The notes beneath the pieces are model-generated. The model did not search any database. It was given only the letters and a program-made list of their open reading frames with translations, and was not told the origin of the DNA. Source: Sphaerimonospora cavernae (GTDB lineage Bacteria; Actinomycetota; Actinomycetes; Streptosporangiales; Streptosporangiaceae). Taken from it: DNA of 64,000 nt. Shown piece after piece: positions 58,301 to 64,000 of this stretch (the first letter of the stretch is position 1; every line of letters starts with the position of its first letter). A program made the position numbers and the translations under genes. The DNA is taken from NCBI RefSeq assembly GCF_042435035.1, contig NZ_JBHMQT010000072.1, positions 1 to 64,000 on the forward strand, given 5' to 3'.

Positions 58301-59879
58301 CCCACGGCACGAGGCCCTTGACGTCGGTGACGCCGACGCCGATGTCGGCCTGGGCGAGCGCGTGCCGCGCCTTTCTGGACACCACGACCACGCAGTGGCC
58401 GGCCGCCTGCAGGTCGTACACGTGCCGGGCGAGGTCGTCGCCGCCGGGAAGCGCCCGGCTGATCGCGAGCCGCTGCGCCAGCCCGGCGTCGCCGCCGGCG
58501 AGCAGCACCGTGCCCGCTGCCTTGGCGGCGGCGACGATGGCCACGGCGATCGGGTCGATCTCCCGGGCCAGGCCCACGACGGCGACCGGAGCGCCGTCCC
58601 TGCGCACCTCGACGGCGCGCAGCCCGCGCTCACGCCACACCGGCGCGGCCGTGACGAGCCGGTCGGCCGCCTCGCCGACGTCGTCCGCGTCAGTGAGGTC
58701 TCTTATCTCGGCCAGATCGGCCAGCGGCCGTACCGACCAGCCCTCGCCGCTCGTCCAGGATGCGGACGGATCGGAGAAATCGATCAGGGTGTAGAGGTGG
58801 GCGTACAGCTCGTCGGTGTCCACCCCGTCCACCAGATGCTCGACCCGGTCGATCGTCCAGGCGCCCGTGGTCAGCGCGTCCGTGTCGAGAATCACGGTGT
58901 CGACGCGGTCCATCTTGCGCAGTGCCTCCGCGTCGAGGACGACCATGTCGTGCCTGCCCAACGTACGACCGACGGCCCCGGCGAACGCGTCCCTGCTCAG
59001 CGCCGCCACCTTGGGGGTGGCGGAGACCAGCATCGCCATGGCGCGCTGGCCGCCCCGGGTGGCGATCCGGGTGACGCCGTAGGCCGCGATCGTGGTGGGG
59101 CTGAGCACGTCGGCGTACCGCTCGATCGGTCCGTGCGGCAGCGGGCAGGGCCGTGGCCGGGCGACCGGCCTGACATGCCGGTACGCCCCGGGCGTACGGG
59201 CCAGCCGCTCCTCCAGCAGCTCCCAGGCGCACCGCCCGGCCCTGGCCTCCACATAGCGGGCGAGCGAGGCCAGAGACTGCACGACCAGGCCGGCGGGCCG
59301 CAGCGTGAGCGTCTGAGTGACCAGGTTGGCCGTGGTGAACAGCGCGTTCGTGGGACCGCGCCCCAGCCGGCGGTCGAGATCCTCGCGGATCGCCGGGGTG
59401 GCGTTCACCAGCTGGAGCAGGGCCGGTACGGCCGCGGGGAGCCGCGGCAGCCGTACGGCACGGGCCGCGAAGATCAACCCGAGCGCGGTCAGTCCGGAGG
59501 CGAACCGGATCGTGGCGCGGGCATGCTCCTCGACCAGACGGATCCGCGACTCGTGCGCGCGTTCCTCCTGCGCGTCGAGCTCCACGACGATCTCCAGCAG
59601 CCGGTCCTTGTCCACGGACCCGGGATCGCACGCGACGAAGACGCAGCCCAGGCGGCCGTTGACCTCGGCGCGATCGACGCCGGGCAGCGCGCCGAGCAGG
59701 TCCTCGAGCCGCTCGGCCGTGTGTTCGGTGCCCGGCCCGCCGATCCCGTGCACGTCGACCCGCAGCCCTCCCGGGCAGGCGGCGAGCTCGCGGGGGCAGG
59801 GGAAGGCGTCTCTGAGGGGGGCGGGCAGGACGCCGCGCAGCAGCGTCGCGGACGTCGTGAGCACCTGGGTCAGGATCAT
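55329..59879 (-). CDS. 1516-residue P-type ATPase with N-terminal pseudo-ATPase half (CtpH/CtpI-like)
   Basis: C-terminal half is a complete P2-like ATPase: 'TGESQLV' near 776, 'PEGLP', phosphorylation 'DKTGTLT' near 934, 'KGAPE', 'TGDGANDAPAI' near 1231. The N-terminal half begins with an HMA-like domain ('GLRVDVHGIGG') and repeats the membrane/HAD layout, but its 'DKTGT' equivalent reads 'ILDTDALTTG' (near 335) and it lacks GDGxND, so it is catalytically dead. M. tuberculosis CtpH and CtpI are of this size. Ion unknown. The ATG overlaps a small upstream ORF by 4 bases. Confidence 0.85.
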   Translation of the reverse strand: MILTQVLTTSATLLRGVLPAPLRDAFPCPRELAACPGGLRVDVHGIGGPGTEHTAERLEDLLGALPGVDRAEVNGRLGCVFVACDPGSVDKDRLLEIVVELDAQEERAHESRIRLVEEHARATIRFASGLTALGLIFAARAVRLPRLPAAVPALLQLVNATPAIREDLDRRLGRGPTNALFTTANLVTQTLTLRPAGLVVQSLASLARYVEARAGRCAWELLEERLARTPGAYRHVRPVARPRPCPLPHGPIERYADVLSPTTIAAYGVTRIATRGGQRAMAMLVSATPKVAALSRDAFAGAVGRTLGRHDMVVLDAEALRKMDRVDTVILDTDALTTGAWTIDRVEHLVDGVDTDELYAHLYTLIDFSDPSASWTSGEGWSVRPLADLAEIRDLTDADDVGEAADRLVTAAPVWRERGLRAVEVRRDGAPVAVVGLAREIDPIAVAIVAAAKAAGTVLLAGGDAGLAQRLAISRALPGGDDLARHVYDLQAAGHCVVVVSRKARHALAQADIGVGVTDVKGLVPWDADVAGEPHGLHLFLSCLPRAVSTSRSGVRLGIAGAIVGGLFAFVGPEAKSLSRANLVSGTVSAAAIALGEWAGRATGRLPAPLPVDATPWHAMSTKEVLSRLGSSPDGLDEAEAVQRRAAARPDTATEKPHSLVRTTLEELVNPLTPALAAGAGISALVGSALDAVMISSVMVIDAFFGGVQRFKADRALLNLTEASAIRVRLHRPEGTVEAGAEDLAAGDVVELRAGDAVPADARVIKAVGLEVDESTLTGESQLVTKTAAPSVAAAVADRHSMVYQGTTIAAGSGRAVIVATGDMTEAGRSARLAREPSPPTGVELRLRALSRRILPLSIGAGALLLLVDLLRGRSPAAALTPAVSLMVAAVPEGLPFIATVAELAAARRLSKRAALVRNPSTIEALGRVNVLCFDKTGTLTEGRISLRYLSDGWTGRSVDAPDERLRRVLAAAVRASPLSDPRSAPRSDADHAIDGVIDRVIAHPTDRAVLQGARRLGVTPTEGLAEGLTTWERVAEMPFEPGRSYHAVLGRTERGHLLSVKGAPEIVLTHCTKVLRDSVEVPCDESTRQELEREVDRLARQGYRVLAVAQRTASDRRDLDESRIDELCFLGFLGLADPVRATAAQSVGRLVRAGVRIIMVTGDHPSTAEAIAVELDTLNGRRIMTGPELDAIDDETLTKVLPDVAVFARATPAHKARIVNCLREAGEVVAVTGDGANDAPAIRTAEVGIALGSQATPAARGAADLVVTDDRIETIVDAIVEGRAMWGSVRDSLSILLGGNIGEILFTVGSSLLAGRSALNARQLLLVNLLTDMVPAMAVAVRPPAATDPERLLAEGPEASLGASLTRDIYLRAIVTASAATVAWLAGRITGTRGRADTIGLVALVSAQLLQTLVGGGRDRLVTVAALSSLAVLGLIVSIPVVSGFFGCRPLGPVGWTIGLGSAIAATVVGAAVQGRGRAAATRSLPARPAARVPARGFPAAGGFPAAGAAPLASA

Positions 59880-60061
59880 CGTTTCGCTCTCCAGCAGAGG
59901 TAACCCGAGACAGAAGGACGAGCAGGGAAGCCGACAGGCGGAACCGCCACGGCTACGGCCGTGAACGGCGTTTCACCGGTGGCTAACGTGTTGTGCTCGA
60001 TCTGTTCGGTCGGAGAGCGCCGACGACCCTCGTGGCTGGTCGTCCGATCACTCGGATGCAT
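59876..60061 (-). CDS. Possible 61-residue leader protein of the P-type ATPase
   Basis: ATG 60061 with GAGGAGGGG about 7 bases upstream; stop overlaps the ATPase start (ATGA), so the ATPase may be translated by coupling. Product MHPSDRTTSHEGRRR...GYLCWRAKR, no homology recognised. A competing ATG at 60066 in another frame is 3 bases after GGAGGGG and encodes a 27-residue peptide (MACIRVIGRP...), which could be a regulatory leader instead. Confidence 0.35.
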   Translation of the reverse strand: MHPSDRTTSHEGRRRSPTEQIEHNTLATGETPFTAVAVAVPPVGFPARPSVSGYLCWRAKR

Positions 60062-60240
60062 GCCATGTCCCCTCCTCGTGCGAGTCGGGGGGTTGCTGAG
60101 TTGTTCCGGAGACGACCCTGCCTCCGGCGCGCCGTACCTATGTGCCGTGCCTACGGTGTGCGGTGTAGATGACGCTGTGGCCGTTCCTCACGCGACAGCC
60201 GTTCTGATACTTTCCGGCATCCAACAGGCGGAAACCCCCG

Positions 60241-61422
60241 TCAGGTGTGAAGCGAGGCGGTGGGATTGGCGATCACCTGCTGGATCACCTGGCCCGCCGC
60301 GCCCAGGGCGGCGGCCTCCGTGCCCAGCTGTGACACGACCAAGGGGGGTACGGCGCCGCGCATCTGTCCGAGGCGGGCCGCGAGCATCCCGGTGACCGTG
60401 CCGGCGAGCCACGGAAAGAGCCGGGCGAAGATCCCGCCGAGGACGATCGTGTCCGGGTCGACGAGGTTGACCGCCGACGACAGGGCGACGCCGAGCGCCC
60501 AGCCCGCCCGTTCGCAGGCCGTCAGCGCTCGGGAGTCGCCGGCTTCCAGCAGCGCGACCAGTTCCGTGAGGTCCTCGGCGGCCGTGGCCGTGAACAGGGC
60601 GTCCTGTCCGGCATACCGTTCGAGGCATCCTCGAGCGCCGCACCGGCATGGCGGGCCGTCCGGGGAGACCACGACGTGTCCCAGTTCGCCGGCGAAGCCG
60701 CGTGCCCCCCGGAACAGTCGGCCCCGCACCACCAGACCGGCCCCGATGCCGATCTCGCCCGAGACGTACAGGAAGTCGGGCGGCCCGGACCCGAACCACA
60801 GCTCACCGAGCGCGGCCAGGTTGGCCTCGTTCTCCACCCGGACCGGAAACGGCAGCCGCAGCAGTTCCGGCACCGGCACCTCGCGCCAGCCGAGGTTCGG
60901 CGCGTTGTGGACGACGCCGGTGGCCAGATCCACCGGCCCGGGGACCGCCAGGACGCCGCCCACAACCTGCAGTCCGATATCCACAGCCTCATCCACAAGC
61001 CCGCGGGTTAGATCACGTAGTGCCGCGATGACATCCACAGGTCGGGCGGTTCGGTTATCCACAGCCTGTGTACGGCGCAGCCGTACCGAACGGGCGAGGT
61101 CGACGAGGCGCACCGAGAGATAGTCGACGTTGATCTCGAGGCCGACCGCGGCGACGCGCTCACCGCTGATCCGCACCTCCATTCCTGGCCGGCCGCGTTC
61201 GCCGTCCCGCACGGCCCCCGCCTCGACCACCAACCCGGCCTCGATCAGGTCGGCCACGAGCTTGGACACCGTCGTCTTGGTCAGCCCGGTGATCTCCGAG
61301 AGCGCGGCGCGCGTGAGCGAACCACGGGCGTCCACCTCGCCGAGCACGAGGGCGAGGTTGCGCGCGCGCATCGCGTCATGCCGTACGGCCTGCTTCGCCG
61401 CCGGGCCTGTGGGCTGTGTCAT
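60241..61422 (-). CDS. xylR: ROK-family xylose repressor
   Basis: 393 residues from ATG 61422 (MTQPTGPAAKQAVRHDAMRARN). N-terminal MarR-like HTH 'LTRAALSEITGLTKTTVSKLVADLIEAGLV' and ROK sugar-kinase fold with 'SGEIGIGAGLVVRG', 'ELGHVVVSPDGPPCRCGARGCLERY' (zinc CxCGxxGCxE). Divergent from xylA; the palindrome 61461-61485 between them is its likely operator. The coding sequence contains four DnaA-box-like 9-mers in one 90-bp stretch. Confidence 0.88.
   Translation of the reverse strand: MTQPTGPAAKQAVRHDAMRARNLALVLGEVDARGSLTRAALSEITGLTKTTVSKLVADLIEAGLVVEAGAVRDGERGRPGMEVRISGERVAAVGLEINVDYLSVRLVDLARSVRLRRTQAVDNRTARPVDVIAALRDLTRGLVDEAVDIGLQVVGGVLAVPGPVDLATGVVHNAPNLGWREVPVPELLRLPFPVRVENEANLAALGELWFGSGPPDFLYVSGEIGIGAGLVVRGRLFRGARGFAGELGHVVVSPDGPPCRCGARGCLERYAGQDALFTATAAEDLTELVALLEAGDSRALTACERAGWALGVALSSAVNLVDPDTIVLGGIFARLFPWLAGTVTGMLAARLGQMRGAVPPLVVSQLGTEAAALGAAGQVIQQVIANPTASLHT
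60977..61063 (+). promoter_or_regulatory. Four DnaA-box-like 9-mers inside the ROK gene
   Basis: ATATCCACA (60977-60985), TCATCCACA (60989-60997), ACATCCACA (61031-61039) and a perfect TTATCCACA (61055-61063), all in one orientation. Confidence 0.35.
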
Positions 61423-61460
61423 CCAGTCGTCCCCTTGACCTGTCCGGCCGCGCGTCCGAT

Positions 61461-61485
61461 ATTTAGTCCACAACATAGACTAAAT
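61461..61485. promoter_or_regulatory. Xylose operator palindrome
   Basis: ATTTAGTC (61461-61468) and GACTAAAT (61478-61485), perfect 8-bp arms with a 9-base spacer, immediately before the xylA ribosome-binding site. It matches the ROK/XylR TTAGT..ACTAA operator style. Confidence 0.75.
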
Positions 61486-61497
61486 GGGAGGCGATCG

Positions 61498-62643
61498 ATG
61501 TACACCCCCACTCCCGAGGACCGGTTCACGTTCGGGTTGTGGACCGTGGGCTGGCAGGCCCGCGACCCGTTCGGCGACGCGACCCGTGCGCCGCTGGACC
61601 CGGTCGAGACCGTCCACCGCCTGGCCGAGCTCGGTGCGTACGGTGTGACCTTCCACGACGACGACCTCCTCGCGGTCGAGCCGGACCGGGCCAAGGCCAT
61701 CGAGGGTTTCAAGAAGGCCCTGAGCGAGACCGGCCTGAAGGCGCCGATGGCGACGACCAACCTGTTCACCCACCCGGTGTTCAAGGACGGCGCGTTCACC
61801 AGCAACGACCGCGACGTACGGCGGTACGCGCTGCGCAAGGTCATCCGCAACATCGACCTCGCCGCCGAGCTGGGCGCCACGACGTACGTCTGCTGGGGCG
61901 GCCGGGAGGGCGCCGAGTCCGACGCGGCCAAGGACGTGAGGGCGGCCCTCGACCGCTACAAGGAGGGTTTCGACCTCCTGTGCCAGTACGTGATCGACAA
62001 GGGCTACGGCATCCGGTTCGCCATCGAGCCCAAACCGAACGAGCCGCGCGGCGACATCCTGCTGCCGACCATCGGCCACGCCCTGGGCTTCATCAACGAG
62101 TTGGAGCACCCCGAGATGGTGGGCCTCAACCCCGAGGTCGGCCACGAGCAGATGGCCGGGCTCAACTTCGTCCACGGCATCGCCCAGGCGCTCTGGCACG
62201 GGAAGCTGTTCCACATCGACCTCAACGGCCAGCACGGGCCGAAGTACGACCAGGACCTCGTCTTCGGCCACGGCGACCTGAAGAGCGCGTTCTTCCTGGT
62301 CGACCTGCTGGAGAACGGCGGCTACGAAGGCCCCCGCCACTTCGACTACAAGCCGCTGCGCACCGACGACGCCGAGGACGTCTGGACGTCGGCCGCGGCC
62401 AACATGCGGACGTACCTGATCCTCAAGGAGAAGTCGACGGCCTTCCGGGCCGACCCCGAGGTGCGGGAGGCGCTCGCGGCCGGCAAGGTCACCGAGCTGG
62501 CGCAGCCGACGCTGGCCGAGGGTGAGGGCTACGAGGACCTGCTCAAGGAGTCGATCGACGTGGCGGCGGTCGGCGAGCGCGGCTTCCACTTCACCCGGCT
62601 CAACCAGCTCGCCATCGAGCACCTGCTCGGCGTCCGCGGCTGA
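61498..62643 (+). CDS. xylA: Xylose isomerase
   Basis: 381 residues, GGGAGG-6-ATG. Class I actinobacterial type (starts YTPTPEDRFTFGLWTVGWQARDPFG). Catalytic His in 'TFHDDDL', metal ligands in 'IEPKPNEPRGD', 'NPEVGHEQMAGLN', 'HIDLNGQHGPKYDQD' and 'HFDYKP'. Converts D-xylose to D-xylulose. 16-base gap to xylB. Confidence 0.97.
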   Translation: MYTPTPEDRFTFGLWTVGWQARDPFGDATRAPLDPVETVHRLAELGAYGVTFHDDDLLAVEPDRAKAIEGFKKALSETGLKAPMATTNLFTHPVFKDGAFTSNDRDVRRYALRKVIRNIDLAAELGATTYVCWGGREGAESDAAKDVRAALDRYKEGFDLLCQYVIDKGYGIRFAIEPKPNEPRGDILLPTIGHALGFINELEHPEMVGLNPEVGHEQMAGLNFVHGIAQALWHGKLFHIDLNGQHGPKYDQDLVFGHGDLKSAFFLVDLLENGGYEGPRHFDYKPLRTDDAEDVWTSAAANMRTYLILKEKSTAFRADPEVREALAAGKVTELAQPTLAEGEGYEDLLKESIDVAAVGERGFHFTRLNQLAIEHLLGVRG

Positions 62644-62659
62644 TCGACAGGAGACGACC

Positions 62660-64000
62660 GTGACGTTGGTCGCCGGGGTCGACTCCTCGACCCAGAGCTG
62701 CAAGGTCGTGATCCGCGACGCGGAGACCGGAGCCCTCGTGAGGGAGGGCCGCGCACGACATCCGGACGGCACCGAGGTCCACCCCGACCACTGGTGGGCC
62801 GCCCTCCAGACGGCCGTCGAGGAGGCGGGCGGCCTCGGCGACGTCGCCGCCCTCAGCGTCGCGGCCCAGCAGCACGGCATGGTCTGCCTCGACGAGGACG
62901 GCCAGGTCGTACGGCCGGCCCTGCTGTGGAACGACACCCGGTCGGCCAAGGCCGCCGCCGACCTGGTGACCGAGCTCGGCGGCCCGGACGCGTGGGCCGA
63001 GGCCGTCGGCAGCGTCCCGGTGGCCTCGTTCACGGTCGCCAAGCTGCGCTGGCTGGCCGAGCACGAGCCCGACAACGCCCGGCGTACCCGCGCGGTGTGC
63101 CTGCCCCACGACTGGCTCACCTGGCGCCTGGCCGGCCGGCCCGATGTGATCACGACCGATCGCGGCGACGCCTCCGGCACCGGCTACTGGTCGCCCGTCA
63201 CCGGGACCTACCGGCCGGACCTGCTCGAACTCGCTCTGGGCGGCACCACCACTCCGGAGCTGCCCCGCGTCCTCGGCCCGACCGAATCGGCCGGTATGGC
63301 GGACGATCTGCCGGCTCCGGGCACTCTGCCGGCTCCGGGCACTCTGCCGGCTCCGGGCACTCTGTTGGCTCCGGGTACCGGGGACAACATGGGGGCCGCA
63401 CTGGGCGTCGGGATGCGGCCGGGTGACGTCGTCGTCTCGATCGGCACGTCCGGCACGGCCTTCGCCGTCACCGACGCTCCCTACCGCGACGCCTCCGGCG
63501 CGGTCGCCGGGTTCGCCGACGCGACGGGACGCTACCTCCCGCTCGTCTGCACGATGAACGCCGCCAGGGTGCTGGAGGCGGCGGCCCGCATGCTCGGTGT
63601 CACGTATGACCGGCTCAGCGAGCTCGCCCTGCAGGCTCCGCCCGGTGCCGACGGGCTGGTGCTCGTGCCGTACCTGGAGGGTGAGCGCACCCCGAACCTG
63701 CCGGACGCCACCGGCTCGCTGCACGGGCTCACGCCGTCCACGGCCACCCCCGCGCACCTGGCCAGGGCGGCCGTCGAGGGCATGCTCTGCGGCCTGGCCG
63801 ACGCCCTCGACGCGCTCGGGCTGGAGCCGGGCCGGGTGCTGCTCATCGGCGGCGGCGCCAGTTCGGAGGCGGTCCGGCGCATCGCGCCGGCGGTGTTCGG
63901 CCGGCCGGTGCTCGCGCCGGAGCCCGGGGAGTACGTCGCGGACGGCGCGGCCCGGCAGGCGGCGTGGCTGCTGTCCGGCGGGCCGGAGCCTCCGGATTGG
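62660..64000 (+). CDS. xylB: Xylulokinase (3' partial)
   Basis: 447 residues from GTG 62660 (AGGAG-6-GTG), running off the window end, probably short of the C-terminus by a few dozen residues. FGGY kinase motifs: 'GVDSSTQSCKVVI', 'AAQQHGMVCLDE', 'LLWNDTRS', 'LPHDWLTWRL', 'TTDRGDASGTGYW', 'SIGTSGTAFAV'. Phosphorylates D-xylulose. Four 18-bp repeats (63308-63379) add (LPAPGT)3-LLAPGT before 'GDNMGAALG'. Confidence 0.95.
   Translation, partial: MTLVAGVDSSTQSCKVVIRDAETGALVREGRARHPDGTEVHPDHWWAALQTAVEEAGGLGDVAALSVAAQQHGMVCLDEDGQVVRPALLWNDTRSAKAAADLVTELGGPDAWAEAVGSVPVASFTVAKLRWLAEHEPDNARRTRAVCLPHDWLTWRLAGRPDVITTDRGDASGTGYWSPVTGTYRPDLLELALGGTTTPELPRVLGPTESAGMADDLPAPGTLPAPGTLPAPGTLLAPGTGDNMGAALGVGMRPGDVVVSIGTSGTAFAVTDAPYRDASGAVAGFADATGRYLPLVCTMNAARVLEAAARMLGVTYDRLSELALQAPPGADGLVLVPYLEGERTPNLPDATGSLHGLTPSTATPAHLARAAVEGMLCGLADALDALGLEPGRVLLIGGGASSEAVRRIAPAVFGRPVLAPEPGEYVADGAARQAAWLLSGGPEPPDW
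63308..63379 (+). repeat. 18-bp tandem repeat inside xylB
   Basis: CTGCCGGCTCCGGGCACT at 63308-63325, 63326-63343, 63344-63361, and a diverged fourth copy 63362-63379. Confidence 0.9.

Overview
The window is high-GC DNA from a filamentous actinomycete. Evidence: strong G/C third-position bias, many GTG/TTG starts, SigE-type sigma factor, MarR-YceI pair, Excalibur-domain nuclease, CtpH/CtpI-sized P-type ATPase, and an integrated RepSA/TraSA-type actinomycete integrative and conjugative element (AICE). The style resembles Streptosporangiales, but that placement is inference; no rRNA or other marker gene is present.

Layout. 1-2.6 kb: 3' end of a secreted M28 aminopeptidase with a chitin-binding tail, then a Nudix-NYN fusion. 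2.7-10.8 kb: five tandem, separately terminated minus-strand genes for exported seven-bladed YVTN beta-propellers. Each has the same leader, in which an inverted repeat covers the Shine-Dalgarno and a TTG start follows. 11-16.6 kb: M15 peptidase; a plus-strand operon of a divergent Lgt-like transferase, a small membrane protein and a COG1964/Tes-like radical SAM enzyme; then an AAA ATPase. 16.7-21.7 kb: MauE-like membrane protein with a cysteine-rich DPBB protein, SigE-family sigma factor, secreted SNase-Excalibur protein, and a divergent marR/yceI pair.

21.7-33.8 kb: a DnaA-box palindrome, tRNA-Ser(GCT) with an integrase scar beside it, then an accessory stretch (PCMT-like methyltransferase, small hypothetical genes, an Imm8 protein, BtrH-like protein, microproteins), a DUF4142 protein and a NarL-type two-component system.

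33.85-48.4 kb: an integration hot spot at tRNA-Arg(ACG). Element 1 (33.9-44.6 kb) carries int, xis, repSA, three tiny zinc-ribbon genes, a Pif-like Nudix gene, spdB-like, tra, a GntR regulator with its operators, and ydcF. It ends at a 43-bp perfect copy of the tRNA 3' end. A decayed element 2 follows (integrase fragment, truncated ISAs1 transposase, low-GC pentapeptide-repeat gene) up to a second perfect 43-bp copy. A third 0.6-kb segment holding an Imm10 gene ends at a degenerate copy. Every copy is followed by its own hairpin.

48.4-64 kb: chromosomal-type genes: secreted protein, histidine phosphatase, DapA-like lyase, inositol-phosphatase family protein, cupin, CDP-alcohol phosphotransferase, a divergent pair of very acidic and very basic small proteins, AhpD-like protein, a 1516-residue double P-type ATPase, and the xylose locus (ROK repressor divergent from xylA-xylB, with a palindromic operator between). 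Several unrelated genes carry in-frame 15/18-bp tandem repeats. No CRISPR array, rRNA operon or recognisable riboswitch was seen.
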